Source of the DNA: Clostridia bacterium
GTDB taxonomy: Bacteria > Bacillota > Clostridia > Christensenellales > Aristaeellaceae
Direction of reading: 5' to 3'
Assembly (NCBI GenBank): GCA_017524615.1
Contig: JAFXVJ010000028.1
Location: 1 to 64,000 of the forward strand
Length of the DNA: 64,000 nt
Within the stretch, counting starts at the first letter, position 1, and each line of letters starts with the position of its first letter. The notes under the pieces are model-generated. The model worked only from the letters and a program-made list of their open reading frames with translations. It ran no database searches and had not been told where the DNA came from. Below, piece after piece: positions 43,158-52,466 of this stretch. The position numbers and the translations under genes were made by a program.

Positions 43158-44204
43158 ATGGCGAAAAAGAATAACGGCGCCCTGTGCCCCCGGGTGGACA
43201 TCGGCGGCCAGGCGGTGCTGGACGGCGTGATGATGAAGTCCCCCGACGCCGTGGCCGTGGCGGTGCGCCGCCCCAACGGCGATATCGTGGTGAAGCGGGA
43301 GGATTATGTGTCCCCCGCCAAGAAGCACAAGTGGATGGGCCTGCCCTTTATCCGCGGCTCCGTCAACATGGTGCAGATGATGGGTCTGGGCATGCGGGTG
43401 CTGGAAGACAGCATGAAAATGAGCGGCCAGGAAGAAGAAGAGCCCAGTAAATTCGAAAAATGGCTGGCCAGGAAGCTGGGCAAGAGCATTGATAAAGTGG
43501 TCATGGCGGTGGCCATCGTGATGGCGCTGGCCCTGAGCATCGGCCTGTTCGTGCTGCTGCCCAACACCGTCATCAAGCTGTTCCCCGAGGGCGGCGGCAA
43601 CGGCACGCTGCTGCTGAAGAACCTGACCAGCGGCGTCATCCGCATCGCGCTGCTCATCGCTTACATCAGCCTGGTGGGCCGCATTCCCGATATGCGGAAA
43701 ACCTTTCAGTACCATGGCTCCGAGCATAAAACGGTGTACTGCCACGAACACAGCCTGCCCCTGACGCCCAAAAACGCCCAGCAGTTCTCCACCCTGCATC
43801 CCCGCTGCGGCACCAGTTTCCTGCTGCTCACCTTCTTCCTGTCCATCCTGTTCTATTCCGTCATCGACGTGGTGGTATTGGAATGGACGGGCTTCAACCT
43901 GGGCGAGCATTATCTGTGGCGGGTGCTGAGCCGCATCGCGCTTTTGCCCTGCGTGGCGGGCATCAGCTATGAGGTCCTCAAGGGCCTGGCCCATGCGGAA
44001 AACCCCGTCACCCGCTTTTTGCGCTGGCCGGGCCTGCAAATGCAGCGGCTCACCACCCGCCAGCCCAGCGACGATCAGTGCGAGGTGGCCATCGCTTCCA
44101 TGAACGCGGCGCTCAACGGCCTGCCCGAAGGGGAAAAGACCGAGGAGGGCTGGGTGATCCTGCGCGCCGGCCGGAACACGGAAACAGAAAACGAGAATCA
44201 ATAG
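43158..44204 (+). CDS. DUF1385 domain membrane protein
   Basis: The 348-residue protein starts with the family's G-G-Q-A-V-L-D-G-V-M-M-K block near residue 16, followed by R-R-P-N-G-D-I and three or four membrane segments (residues about 115-140, 160-185, 225-250 and 265-290). H-G-S-E-H-K-T-V-Y-C-H-E near residue 195 is the conserved hydrophilic motif. Function is unknown throughout the family, but the gene is almost always next to rpmE, prmC and prfA. The ATG at 43158 follows AAGGAGGAA and is preferred to the longer open frame. Confidence 0.92.
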   Translation: MAKKNNGALCPRVDIGGQAVLDGVMMKSPDAVAVAVRRPNGDIVVKREDYVSPAKKHKWMGLPFIRGSVNMVQMMGLGMRVLEDSMKMSGQEEEEPSKFEKWLARKLGKSIDKVVMAVAIVMALALSIGLFVLLPNTVIKLFPEGGGNGTLLLKNLTSGVIRIALLIAYISLVGRIPDMRKTFQYHGSEHKTVYCHEHSLPLTPKNAQQFSTLHPRCGTSFLLLTFFLSILFYSVIDVVVLEWTGFNLGEHYLWRVLSRIALLPCVAGISYEVLKGLAHAENPVTRFLRWPGLQMQRLTTRQPSDDQCEVAIASMNAALNGLPEGEKTEEGWVILRAGRNTETENENQ

Positions 44205-44222
44205 CCCGTGTCATGCAGGGGG

Positions 44223-44253
44223 CGTTCTTTCCGCTTTTTTCGCGGAAAGAACG
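44223..44253 (+). terminator. Perfect 12-bp stem-loop between DUF1385 gene and prmC
   Basis: CGTTCTTTCCGC pairs with GCGGAAAGAACG around a T-rich 7-nt loop. TCTCTTTCT follows. It may terminate weakly or protect the upstream transcript. Confidence 0.65.
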
Positions 44254-44309
44254 TCTCTTTCTATTATTGCGCGGCCCGGGCTGAACGACGATGTATACGG
44301 AGAAAACAC

Positions 44310-45161
44310 ATGAACGTGCGAAGTGCCCTGCAAGGGGCGGAAGAAAGGCTGCGGGAAATCCCCGATCCCCGGCTGGACGCGGAATACCTGCTGGCGGAGA
44401 TCCTGGGCGTTCCCCGGCTGCAGTTATTGGTGGATCAGCGCCGGGAGCTGACCGCGGAAGAAACGGCCGCTTTCGAAGCGCTGATCATCCGCCGGGAGGG
44501 ACGGGAACCGCTGCAGTACATCCTGGGCAGCCAAAACTTTATGGGATTCTGCTTCCGGACCGATTCCCGCGCCCTGATCCCGCGGTACGACACGGAAGCC
44601 CTGGGCCAGGCGGCGCTGGATGCCGTCCGTCCCGGCAGCGCGGTGCTGGATCTGTGTACCGGCACGGGGGCCATCGCCATCGCGCTGAAAAAGCTGTGTC
44701 CCCGCGCCGCCGTCACCGCCGCGGACATCAGCGAAGACGCCCTATCCCTGGCAAGGGAAAACGCGCGGGCATTGGGTGCCGACGTGCGTTTTGTGCAGGG
44801 CGATTTATTCAGCCCGGTGGCGGGGGAACGATTTGACGTGATCGTGAGCAATCCACCCTATATCCCGGATGCCCTGCGGGGACGGTTGCAGCCCGAAGTG
44901 GAGCGGGAGCCTGCCCTGGCCCTGTTCGCCGGCGCGGACGGGCTGGATTTTTACCGCCGCATCGCGCGGGAGGCGCCCGGGCACTTGTTCTCCGGCGGCT
45001 GGCTGCTGCTGGAGGTAGGCGACGGGGAAATGGACGCTGTGGCGGCTTTGCTGGAGCGGGATTTTGACCCGCCCCGGCGCATCGACGACCTGAACGGTTT
45101 GCCCCGGGTGATTGCCGCCCGGATCAAGGAGGAGAGCGACCATGCTGGAAGCGCAGTTTGA
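44310..45161 (+). CDS. prmC: Peptide chain release factor N5-glutamine methyltransferase
   Basis: The 283-residue protein has the PrmC N-terminal helical domain ([12 protein letters not shown] and [13 protein letters not shown]) and the SAM-binding motif [14 protein letters not shown]. The catalytic N-P-P-Y starts at residue 181 (S-N-P-P-Y-I-P). It methylates the GGQ glutamine of the release factor encoded immediately downstream. The ATG at 44310 after GGAG is chosen over the long upstream frame. Its end overlaps prfA by 20 bp. Confidence 0.96.
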   Translation: MNVRSALQGAEERLREIPDPRLDAEYLLAEILGVPRLQLLVDQRRELTAEETAAFEALIIRREGREPLQYILGSQNFMGFCFRTDSRALIPRYDTEALGQAALDAVRPGSAVLDLCTGTGAIAIALKKLCPRAAVTAADISEDALSLARENARALGADVRFVQGDLFSPVAGERFDVIVSNPPYIPDALRGRLQPEVEREPALALFAGADGLDFYRRIAREAPGHLFSGGWLLLEVGDGEMDAVAALLERDFDPPRRIDDLNGLPRVIAARIKEESDHAGSAV

Positions 45162-46203
45162 AGCCATGGAAGGACGCCTGGAGGAATTGACGGTGGCCTC
45201 CGCCCAGCCGGACATCATCGCCGACGTGCCCCGGTGGCAGAAGATCCTGAAAGAGATTTCCCAGCTGGAGCCCGCCGTGGCCGCCTGGAAGAATTATCAG
45301 AAGCTGCTGAGGGACATGGCCGACGCCCGGGACATGCTGGCCGACCCCGCCATGGCGGACATGGCGGAGGAAGAGCTCAGGGAGCTGACCGTCCGGGAGG
45401 AAAAGGAGCGGGAGCAGCTGCGGCTGTTCCTGATCCCCCACGATCCCAACGACGACCGCAGCGTGGTGATGGAAATCCGTCCCGGGGCCGGCGGCGAGGA
45501 GGCGGCCCTCTTCGCCGCGTTGCTGCTGCGCATGTATCAGCGCTACGCCGAACGGCGGGGATACCGCTTTGAGACGGTGGATATTTCCGACACGGAATTG
45601 GGCGGCGTCAAGGAAGCGGTATTCACGCTGAGCGGCGCCGGCGCTTTTTCCCGCATGAAATATGAATCGGGGGTGCACCGCATTCAGCGGGTGCCGGTGA
45701 CGGAGGCCGGGGGCCGTATCCACACCTCCACCGCCACGGTAGCCGTGCTGCCCGAGGCGGAGGACGTGGAGGTGGATATCCATCCGGAGGATCTGCGCAT
45801 CGACACCTACCGCGCTTCCGGCCACGGTGGGCAGTATATCAACCGCACCGATTCCGCCGTGCGCATCACCCACCTGCCCACCGGCCTGGTGGTGACCTGC
45901 CAGGATGAAAAAAGCCAGCTGAAAAACAAGGAAAAGGCCATGAAGGTGCTGGCCTCCCGGCTGTATGACCTGTACCGCACCGAAAAGGACGCCGCCTACG
46001 CCCAGCAGCGCAAAAGCCAGGTGGGCAGCGGCGAACGCAACGAACGCATCCGCACCTACAATTTCCCTCAGGGCCGGGTGACGGATCACCGCATCGGCCT
46101 GACGCTGTACAAAATCGACGCCATCGTGGACGGCGACCTGGATGAGATCATCGACGGCCTGATCCTCAGCGAGCAGGCGGAAAAGCTGAAGCAGTTTTCG
46201 TGA
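45142..46203 (+). CDS. prfA: Peptide chain release factor 1
   Basis: The 353-residue protein has the coiled N-terminal domain, the R-P-G-A-G-G-E-E-A motif near residue 115, the stop-codon reading region ([14 protein letters not shown]) near residue 188 and the catalytic G229-G230-Q231 within S-G-H-G-G-Q-Y-I-N. The usual form is A-G-G-Q-H-V-N, so the residues around GGQ vary slightly. It reads UAA and UAG, so TAG is expected to be a real stop in this organism, as it is for the genes ending at 1883 and 47599. AGGAGGAGA lies inside prmC ahead of the ATG. Confidence 0.97.
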   Translation: MLEAQFEAMEGRLEELTVASAQPDIIADVPRWQKILKEISQLEPAVAAWKNYQKLLRDMADARDMLADPAMADMAEEELRELTVREEKEREQLRLFLIPHDPNDDRSVVMEIRPGAGGEEAALFAALLLRMYQRYAERRGYRFETVDISDTELGGVKEAVFTLSGAGAFSRMKYESGVHRIQRVPVTEAGGRIHTSTATVAVLPEAEDVEVDIHPEDLRIDTYRASGHGGQYINRTDSAVRITHLPTGLVVTCQDEKSQLKNKEKAMKVLASRLYDLYRTEKDAAYAQQRKSQVGSGERNERIRTYNFPQGRVTDHRIGLTLYKIDAIVDGDLDEIIDGLILSEQAEKLKQFS

Positions 46204-46218
46204 TCATGCAGGTTTTGA

Positions 46219-46247
46219 TTGAATTCACGGGATTTCATTGCTATAAT
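46219..46247 (+). promoter_or_regulatory. Promoter of the leucine-rich-repeat protein gene
   Basis: TTGAAT (46219-46224) and TATAAT (46242-46247) with a 17-bp spacer, just after prfA and about 100 bp before the ATG at 46349. Confidence 0.75.
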
Positions 46248-46348
46248 TATAATACAGTTAAACGGAAGCTCCTCACGATCCTTTCACGGTTTGGGAGATC
46301 AACGGCACGTTTGAGGCACGCGCGGAGAACACAAAGGAGAAAGCAGCC

Positions 46349-47599
46349 ATGAAAAAGCATTGGAAATTTCTGCTGACCGTCTTCCTGTGCGCGGCGCTGC
46401 TCATGGTGGGCGTGACCGCGGCATCCGCCGAAATCGCAGACAGCGGCACCTGCGGCGCGGACCTGCGCTGGACGCTGGACGGAACCGGCCTCCTCACCAT
46501 CACCGGAACAGGCGGCATGACGGATTATAGCGAGGACGACCCTGCGCCCTGGGGCACGGATATCACAGGCGTCGTGATCGAAAACGGAGCCGCCAGCATC
46601 GGCAGCTATGCTTTCTGCTGGTGCGCCGGCCTGAGCGGCGTCATCATTCCGGGCAGTGTGGCGACGATCGGAGATTGGGCCTTCGGATACTGCGACGGCC
46701 TGACCGCTGTCTCCATCTCGGAAGGCGTTGCCTATATCAACGATTGTGCCTTCATGTACTGCTGCAATCTGGCCGATGTCATCCTCCCCGACAGCCTGAC
46801 CAGCATCGGCAATGACGCCTTCTCCGGCTGCTACAGCCTGACCGACGTCACCATCCCGGACGGCGTTGAGACCATCGGCTATGCCTTCCGCTTCTGCAGC
46901 GGCTTGACCTCCATTCTGGTTTCCGAAAACAGCGCGGCGTTTGCTTCCTATGCCGATGCGCTGTATGACAAGGCCCGAACCGTGCTCATTCAGTATCCCT
47001 GCGGCAAAAACACCGCTGTTCTTGCGGAGGGCGTGCTCGACATCGGGGAGTATGCTTTCGGCGGATGCGATTTATTGACCAGCGTCACCCTGCCAAGCTC
47101 CGTCCTCCGCTTGGGCGAACACGCTTTCGACGCATGCACCAGCCTGTCCGCCGTGACCGTTCCCAGCAGCGTCTACAGCATTGGCGACTATGCTTTTGAT
47201 GGCTGCTCCAGTCTGGCCAGCGTCACCATCCCGGAAAGCGTCACAAGCATTGGCAATTATGCTTTCTCTGACTGCCCCAGCCTGACCCTCTCCGTGTATC
47301 TCAAGAGCGCCGGTCTGGCATACGCCAAGGCAAACAGTATCCCCTATACCATCCTGGTCAGTCTGGAAACATTGGATACCCTGTTCCTCCCCGCCGGCCT
47401 GACCGCCATCGAGGCGGAGGCCTTTGCCGGCGCGGCCTTTGAAGCGGTCATCGTGCAGGAGGGGTGCCAGTCCATCGGCGCAGGGGCGTTTGACCATTGT
47501 CCCCATCTGATCTACGTCCGCGTGCCCGCCGGTACCGCGATCCACGATACGGCCTTTGCCGGCTGCGATGATGTGACCGTCGACCGGATGACCCCATAG
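46349..47599 (+). CDS. Secreted BspA-like leucine-rich repeat protein (LRR_5)
   Basis: The 416-residue protein has a signal peptide (K-K-H-W-K, cleavage near A-S-A-E, residue 28). It then carries about ten 23-residue repeats of the type S-I-G-x-x-A-F-x-x-C-x-x-L-x-x-V-x-I-P, from about residue 75 to the end. There is no sortase motif or membrane anchor, so it is probably released or bound non-covalently. Such proteins often bind host or partner surfaces. AAGGAGAAA lies before the ATG. It is monocistronic with a clear terminator and ends in TAG. Confidence 0.92.
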   Translation: MKKHWKFLLTVFLCAALLMVGVTAASAEIADSGTCGADLRWTLDGTGLLTITGTGGMTDYSEDDPAPWGTDITGVVIENGAASIGSYAFCWCAGLSGVIIPGSVATIGDWAFGYCDGLTAVSISEGVAYINDCAFMYCCNLADVILPDSLTSIGNDAFSGCYSLTDVTIPDGVETIGYAFRFCSGLTSILVSENSAAFASYADALYDKARTVLIQYPCGKNTAVLAEGVLDIGEYAFGGCDLLTSVTLPSSVLRLGEHAFDACTSLSAVTVPSSVYSIGDYAFDGCSSLASVTIPESVTSIGNYAFSDCPSLTLSVYLKSAGLAYAKANSIPYTILVSLETLDTLFLPAGLTAIEAEAFAGAAFEAVIVQEGCQSIGAGAFDHCPHLIYVRVPAGTAIHDTAFAGCDDVTVDRMTP

Positions 47600-47615
47600 T
47601 ATCCCGCGCAAAAAT

Positions 47616-47655
47616 CAGGCCCGGCCACTCACAGGAGATGGACCGGGCCTGTTTT
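47616..47655 (+). terminator. Rho-independent terminator
   Basis: CAGGCCCGG (47616-47624) and CCGGGCCTG (47643-47651) form a perfect 9-bp stem followed by TTTT, 16 bp after the LRR gene. Confidence 0.85.
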
Positions 47656-48039
47656 CATGATATAGACGGCACTGTGATCAGCAGCATGCCCATCATTTTT
47701 CTCGCGCGTTCCTTCTTCATTCAGCGCATAATGTTCTCAAACTGAATCAGGATCGGATCTGGGATGGATCTTTCATCCTGACTCGGCCGAACGAAATAAG
47801 GCTGAGGGCGGACAATCCTTGACTTGCCGCACGAAACCCGCGCCCAGGCGCATACGCCGGGCGCAAGGCGTTTGAAGCAGGCCCGGGCGGAAAAAACGTC
47901 CAAAGGCGATATAGGATTAGCCTGAGAATCGTATCAATTGTTGCCGTCCCGCGCTGTCGGACAGGCCCGATCCCAGTTCTTTTTTGGTTCTTTTTTGCCC
48001 AATCCGTGCTGAATCGTCGCTATTTTTTTCAAATTTGTA
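47656..48039. other. Intergenic region with a dispersed repeat copy
   Basis: No gene is supported. The stretch at 47738-47812 aligns without gaps over most of its length with 53392-53465, suggesting a dispersed non-coding repeat. The rest is GC-rich to about 47950 and then turns AT-rich toward the next promoter. Confidence 0.5.
47738..47812. repeat. Dispersed repeat, copy 1
   Basis: It shares CAA-x-CTGAATCA, TGGGA, TTTCATCC and AGGGCGGA in the same order and spacing with 53392-53465, about 70% identical by eye. It lies downstream of a terminator. Confidence 0.45.
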
Positions 48040-48068
48040 TTTTCATTCAGATTATAACATGATATAAT
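48040..48068 (+). promoter_or_regulatory. Promoter of the GH43 gene
   Basis: TTTTCA (48040-48045) and TATAAT (48063-48068) with a 17-bp spacer in AT-rich DNA, 39 bp before the ATG. Confidence 0.65.
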
Positions 48069-48106
48069 AAATTGACCAAGCCTTCGTTTGAAATGGAGGA
48101 CGCGCC

Positions 48107-49441
48107 ATGCCCAATCCCATTCTGCCCCTGTGGGAGCATGTTCCGGACGGAGAGCCCCGGCTGTTTGGCCATCGGGTATATCTGTACGGCTCCCATGACC
48201 GGCCGCTGTCCGATTCCTTTTGCGACAGCAGGCTGAAGGTATGGTCGGCGGATGTGGATGATCTGGATCACTGGGGCTGCCACGGGGACATCTTCCTCAG
48301 TCAGCCGGAAGGCGGCCGCCCCAGCAACGTAGCCTGGCACGAAAACGGCATGCTGTACGCCCCGGACGCGGTTCAGATCGGCAGCCGATTCTATCTGTTC
48401 GTCTATCTGTTTTACGGCAAGGGCTGCGTGGCGGTCAGCGACCGGCCGGAGGGCCCCTTCCAGACGGCCTCGCCCTACCTGTGGGGCGATTCCCCCGAGT
48501 TTCCCCCGGGGGTGTGCGAAAACGGCGTGCTGGTAGATCCCGGCGTATTGGTGGATGACGACGGCCGGGTGTACGTGTACGGCGGCTTTGAGCGCTCCTG
48601 GGCGGTGGAAGTGGACAGGGACCGGCCCTGGCGGGTGATCCCCGGCAGCTATCGGGCGGATATCCTGCCGGCGGAAGCGCCCTTCCGGTTTTATGAGGCC
48701 ATGTCGCCCCGCAAAATCGGCGATACCTACTACCTGATCTATTCTCCCCGCACCGGCAGTCAATTGGTCTATGCCACCGCCGCCTCTCCCCTGGGGCCGT
48801 TCACCTACCGGGGCGTCATCATCGACAACGGCGTCGATTATCCCGGCGGCAACAACCACGGCGGTTTGGTCCGCATCGGCGAGCAGTGGTATATTTTCTA
48901 CCACCGCACCACCAACGGCACCGTGTTTTCCCGCCAGGCCTGCGCCGAGCGGATCACCATCCTGCCCGACGGGTCCATCCCCCAGGTGGAAATGACCTCC
49001 CTGGGCTTTGATTCCACCCTGAATCCCTATGAGCCCACGCCCGCCCACCGGGCCTGCGTGCTCCGGGAAGGGATGATCCAGTATTTATCCCCCCTGGCCA
49101 CCGTGGTCAGCCACCTGCGCCGCGGCAGCGTGGTGGGGTATAAGTATTTTGACTTCGGTCGGCGCGGCGGAAGCTCGCCTCTGACCCTGCACCTGGATAC
49201 CCAGGGGCTGGGCGAATCGGGGAGTATCCGCGTGCTGCTGGACGATCCGGATGCGGGGGAGGAAATCGCCCGCCTGTTCTTCCGGGGCGGGGACGGCCTG
49301 ATCAGCGCCGCCGTCCGTCCCATCAGCGGTCGTCATGCCCTGTATTTCGTCCTGGAGGATGAACGTCATCCCCCCGCCTGGGCTCAGCCGGATCAAAACA
49401 GGGAACTGCTCCGCATCCGGCAATTCGTCTTTGTCCGCTAA
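48107..49441 (+). CDS. Glycoside hydrolase family 43 enzyme with C-terminal beta-domain
   Basis: The 444-residue protein has no signal peptide. The five-bladed propeller covers about residues 15-305: V-Y-L-Y-G-S-H-D-R opens it, M-L-Y-A-P-D-A-V-Q near residue 83 and F-Y-E-A-M-S-P-R-K near residue 200 supply the likely pKa-modulating aspartate and acid glutamate, and G-G-N-N-H-G-G-L-V lies near residue 246. The last 110 residues form a beta-rich module. Family activities are arabinofuranosidase, arabinanase or xylosidase, and an intracellular arabino-oligosaccharide role fits the GH51 genes 8 kb away. AATGGAGGA precedes the ATG. It has its own promoter. Confidence 0.9.
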   Translation: MPNPILPLWEHVPDGEPRLFGHRVYLYGSHDRPLSDSFCDSRLKVWSADVDDLDHWGCHGDIFLSQPEGGRPSNVAWHENGMLYAPDAVQIGSRFYLFVYLFYGKGCVAVSDRPEGPFQTASPYLWGDSPEFPPGVCENGVLVDPGVLVDDDGRVYVYGGFERSWAVEVDRDRPWRVIPGSYRADILPAEAPFRFYEAMSPRKIGDTYYLIYSPRTGSQLVYATAASPLGPFTYRGVIIDNGVDYPGGNNHGGLVRIGEQWYIFYHRTTNGTVFSRQACAERITILPDGSIPQVEMTSLGFDSTLNPYEPTPAHRACVLREGMIQYLSPLATVVSHLRRGSVVGYKYFDFGRRGGSSPLTLHLDTQGLGESGSIRVLLDDPDAGEEIARLFFRGGDGLISAAVRPISGRHALYFVLEDERHPPAWAQPDQNRELLRIRQFVFVR

Positions 49442-49552
49442 CCCCCGTTTCATGCCATACGCGTTCCACAAAGCCCGGTCGTTTCAGGCGGAGCGATCGG
49501 GAACGCGCGGATGGTTGATCCGCCAGAATACTTTGAAGGAGGACTGGATTCC

Positions 49553-51805
49553 ATGCTCAAGCAAAAACCCTGGGTTGCCATCTGCTGCATCGCGCTGATC
49601 GCGGTGATCGCGCTGGTGGCCACCATCTCCGCCAAGAACAGCGCGCAGAATGAATTGAATAATGTGCGCACCGTCAGCGCGGTGGATCTGGAAAACGCCA
49701 AGAACGCCGCTTCCGACGCAGCCGCCAAGGCCGCTGAGGAACTGGCTGCCGTAAAAGCGGACGCGGAGGCCGCAGCGCAGGCCGCCGCCGATGAACTGGC
49801 CGCCGTAAAGGCAGAGGCGGAAAGCGCTGCCCAGGCCGCCGCTGATGAATTAGCCGCCGCCAGGGATACCGCCGCCGCGGAGCTGGAAAACGCCAAGGCT
49901 GCTGCTGCAGAGGCGCTGGCCGCTTCTCAGGCTGAAACGGCCGCCGCTGCCCAGGCCGCTGCCGATCTGGAGTCTGCCTACGCGGATACTGCCGCTGCCC
50001 TGAACGCCGCCAAGGAAGAAGCCGCCGCCAATCTGGAAGCCGCTAAAGCGGAAGCTGAGGCTGCTCTGAACGCTGCCAAGGAAGAAGCTGCCGCCAAAGC
50101 CGCTGCCGATCTGGAAGCCGTTAAAGCGGAAGCTGAGGCTGCCCTGAACGCTGCCAAAGAAGAAGCTGCCGCCAAGGTCGCTGATCTGGAAGCCGCTAAA
50201 GCGGAAGCCGAGGCTGCCCTGAACACCGCCAAGGAAGAAGCTGCCGCCAAGGCCGCCGATCTGGAAACCGTCAAAGCGGAAGCCGAGGCTGCCCTGAACG
50301 CTGCCAAGGAAGAAGCTGCCGCCAAGGCCGCTGCCGATCTGGAAGCCGTCAAAGCGGAAGCCGAGGCTGCCCTGAAGGCCGCCAAGGAAGAAGCCACCAC
50401 CAAGGGTGCCGATCTGGAAGCCATCAAAGCGGAAGCCGAGGCTGCCCTGAACGCCGCCAAGGAAGAAGCCGCCGCCCAGGCCGCTGCTGATCTGGAAGCC
50501 GCCAAAGCGGAAGCCGAGGCTGCCCTGAATAGCGCCAAGGAAGAAGCCGAAGCGACCCTGAAGGCTGCCAAAGAAGAAACCGCTCAGCTTATTGAAGAAC
50601 TGGCCAACGTGAAGAACGAGGCCGCCGAAGCCGCTGCCAAGGCTGCCGAGGAACTGGCTAACGTGAAGACCGAGGCTGCCGAAGCCGCCACCAAGGCCGC
50701 CGAGGAGCTGGCCAGCGTGAAGAATGAGGCTGCCGCCGCCGCCGCCAAGGCCGCCGAGGAGCTCTCCGCCGCTAAGGATGCCGCTGCCGCCGCTGCCGCC
50801 AAGGCCGCCGAAGAGCTGGAAAACGCCAAGGCCGGCACTGCGGAAGCCGAAAAGGCTGCCCAGGAATTGGCCGCTGCCAAGGATGCTGCCGAGGCCGCCG
50901 CCAAGGAAGCCGCCGAAGCGCTGGAAACGGCCAAGGCTGAAGCGGAAGCCGCCGTCAAGCAGACCACGGAAGCGCTGGATGCCGCCAAGGCCGAAGCCGC
51001 CGCTGCCAAGGAAGCCGCTGCTGCCGCCGCCGACAAGGCCGCGGAAGAGCTGGCTGCCGCCAAAGCTGAGGCGGAAGCCACCATCAATGAGCTGAAAGCC
51101 CAGCTGGAAGAAGCCAACAAGCCCGCTGAGAAGCAAGACGTAACTGACGACGCCGTGATGTCTCACGAAGAATATGTGGCTGCCGCGCTGGACACCGAAG
51201 TGAAGGTGGAAACCTACGTGCAGGCCAAGCAGAGCTGGTGGGACAACAAAGCTACCATCTATGCCCAGTCTCCCGATGGCGCGTACTTCATCTACAGCAT
51301 GGCCATCAGCCAGGAAGACTATGAAAAGCTGGTCCCCGGTACCAAGATCATCGTGACTGGCTACAAGAGTGAATGGAGCGGCGAAGTGGAAATTATCGAC
51401 GCCACATACGAAATCGTCGAGGGTGACACCTTCATCGCCGAGCCGGCCGATGTGACCGCTCTGCTGGGCACGGATGAGCTGATTGCCCATCAGAATGAAA
51501 AGGTCGCCTTCAAGGGCGTGACCGTGGAAGCTTATGATGAAAACGGCGCTGCCTTCGCTTACAAGAACGAAGAAGAGAAGAGCGACGACCTGTACTTCAA
51601 GGTTTCCAAGGATGGCGTCACCTATAACTTCTGCGTGGAATTCTATCTCTGCGGCCAGGATACCGACGTGTACAAGGCTGTGGAAGCGCTGAACGTGGGC
51701 GATGTAATCGATGTGGAAGCGTTCCTGTACTGGTATGAAGGCGCCAATCCCCACACCACCGCCATCACCGTGGTCACTCCCGCCGCGGAAGCTGCCGCCG
51801 AATAA
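49553..51805 (+). CDS. Membrane-anchored alanine-rich coiled-coil protein with C-terminal beta/OB-like domains
   Basis: The 750-residue protein starts with K-Q-K-P-W and one membrane helix (residues about 7-27, no cleavage site). Residues about 45-525 are almost pure Ala/Glu/Lys coiled coil. Within this, about eight repeats of 22-25 residues, each starting A-L-N-A-A-K-E-E-A and ending K-A-E-A-E, run from about residue 150 to 330; the DNA repeats start near 50000. Residues about 540-740 are a non-repetitive globular part (S-W-W-D-N-K-A-T-I-Y, then P-G-T-K-I-I-V-T-G-Y) that looks OB-fold-like. It would form a long rod away from the membrane. GAAGGAGGA precedes the ATG at 49553. Confidence 0.85.
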   Translation: MLKQKPWVAICCIALIAVIALVATISAKNSAQNELNNVRTVSAVDLENAKNAASDAAAKAAEELAAVKADAEAAAQAAADELAAVKAEAESAAQAAADELAAARDTAAAELENAKAAAAEALAASQAETAAAAQAAADLESAYADTAAALNAAKEEAAANLEAAKAEAEAALNAAKEEAAAKAAADLEAVKAEAEAALNAAKEEAAAKVADLEAAKAEAEAALNTAKEEAAAKAADLETVKAEAEAALNAAKEEAAAKAAADLEAVKAEAEAALKAAKEEATTKGADLEAIKAEAEAALNAAKEEAAAQAAADLEAAKAEAEAALNSAKEEAEATLKAAKEETAQLIEELANVKNEAAEAAAKAAEELANVKTEAAEAATKAAEELASVKNEAAAAAAKAAEELSAAKDAAAAAAAKAAEELENAKAGTAEAEKAAQELAAAKDAAEAAAKEAAEALETAKAEAEAAVKQTTEALDAAKAEAAAAKEAAAAAADKAAEELAAAKAEAEATINELKAQLEEANKPAEKQDVTDDAVMSHEEYVAAALDTEVKVETYVQAKQSWWDNKATIYAQSPDGAYFIYSMAISQEDYEKLVPGTKIIVTGYKSEWSGEVEIIDATYEIVEGDTFIAEPADVTALLGTDELIAHQNEKVAFKGVTVEAYDENGAAFAYKNEEEKSDDLYFKVSKDGVTYNFCVEFYLCGQDTDVYKAVEALNVGDVIDVEAFLYWYEGANPHTTAITVVTPAAEAAAE
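50000..50570 (+). repeat. In-frame tandem repeats inside the coiled-coil gene
   Basis: Units of 66-75 bp start near 50000, 50072, 50147, 50219, 50291, 50366, 50438 and 50513, each encoding A-L-N/K-x-A-K-E-E-A. Changes are mostly synonymous or Ala/Thr/Val swaps, and unit length always changes by whole codons. Confidence 0.8.
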
Positions 51806-51822
51806 TCCATCTTCCAAATAAG

Positions 51823-51853
51823 CCTGAGCCCCTCCCGGGCGGAGGGGCTCAGG
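51823..51853 (+). terminator. Perfect 13-bp stem-loop after the coiled-coil gene
   Basis: CCTGAGCCCCTCC and GGAGGGGCTCAGG enclose CGGGC, 17 bp after the stop. No T run follows, so it may act together with the next hairpin. Confidence 0.6.
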
Positions 51854-51867
51854 GGCTGTTGCACAAT

Positions 51868-51925
51868 GATATGCTCCCTTCCGGGCAGACAGGAAAAAAG
51901 CTGCCAGGAGGGGAGCATATCTTTT
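51868..51925 (+). terminator. Second stem-loop with T run
   Basis: GATATGCTCCC (51868-51878) pairs with GGGAGCATATC (51911-51921), followed by TTTT. The 32-nt loop is long. Its pairing arms flank a copy-like stretch, so it may also be the end of a small repeat element. Confidence 0.55.
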
Positions 51926-52466
51926 GGCTTTCATACTATACTCAAATTAAAATAGCAAGTAAAAAAGTAAAACGCTCCTGTCATCCCGAGCGGAGTGGAG
52001 CGAGAGCGGAACGAAGTCGAGGGATTTTTGAGAAACAGATTACTCCCAGCAGCATATTGCCCAGTTTCCAGATCCCTCCACTCCGCTTCGCTCTCGCTCC
52101 GCTTCGGTCGGGATGACATTTTACTTCGTCTATCTTCCTTGCCGATTTTATTCGAGAATAGTATCAGCTGCTGAAAAAGCCAAATAGATGTCTCTTCGCA
52201 TTTTCTTAGAATTTCTGTATACATGTGACTCGCGGCTATGCCGCGGAGTTCTTGCAGGGAAGGGGATTTCTGCCATGCAGGCAGGCTGCGCACGCCCGGC
52301 TTTTTAGCCGAATCCCCTGACTTTCCGTGAAGAGCCCTTCGGATTACGTACCTCCAGCGCTGCGATCGGAAATCGTTCCCCCGGATGGGGCAAGGCACCG
52401 CGTCCGGCCTGCGCGCGGGTCTATCGGACGGGCTTTGCGCATATCCTGCCACCAGGGGGTGATCGG
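51926..52466. other. Intergenic repeat-bearing region before yabP
   Basis: With the two hairpins before it, this is a 660-bp gap. It contains the inverted repeat element at 51979-52118, a small perfect hairpin (CGCGGC-TAT-GCCGCG, around 52231) and GC-rich DNA that has no frame with a ribosome binding site. No clear sporulation-type promoter could be assigned by eye. Confidence 0.5.
51979..52118. repeat. Inverted repeat element of the TGTCATCC-GA-rich type
   Basis: Two 47-bp arms (51979-52025 and 52072-52118) begin with TGTCATCCCGA, pass through GGAGCGAGAGCG and end with GAGGGAT, reading inward. They differ at about eight positions and enclose 46 bp. The sequence type resembles a widespread non-coding palindromic repeat of bacteria. 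No terminal duplication or ORF is evident. Confidence 0.7.

Noticed and set aside
49850-51934. Glycine-rich minus-strand frame opposite the coiled-coil gene
   Set aside because: The Gly/Phe/Ser repeats are only the antisense translation of Ala/Glu/Lys repeats. No ribosome binding site or family match.
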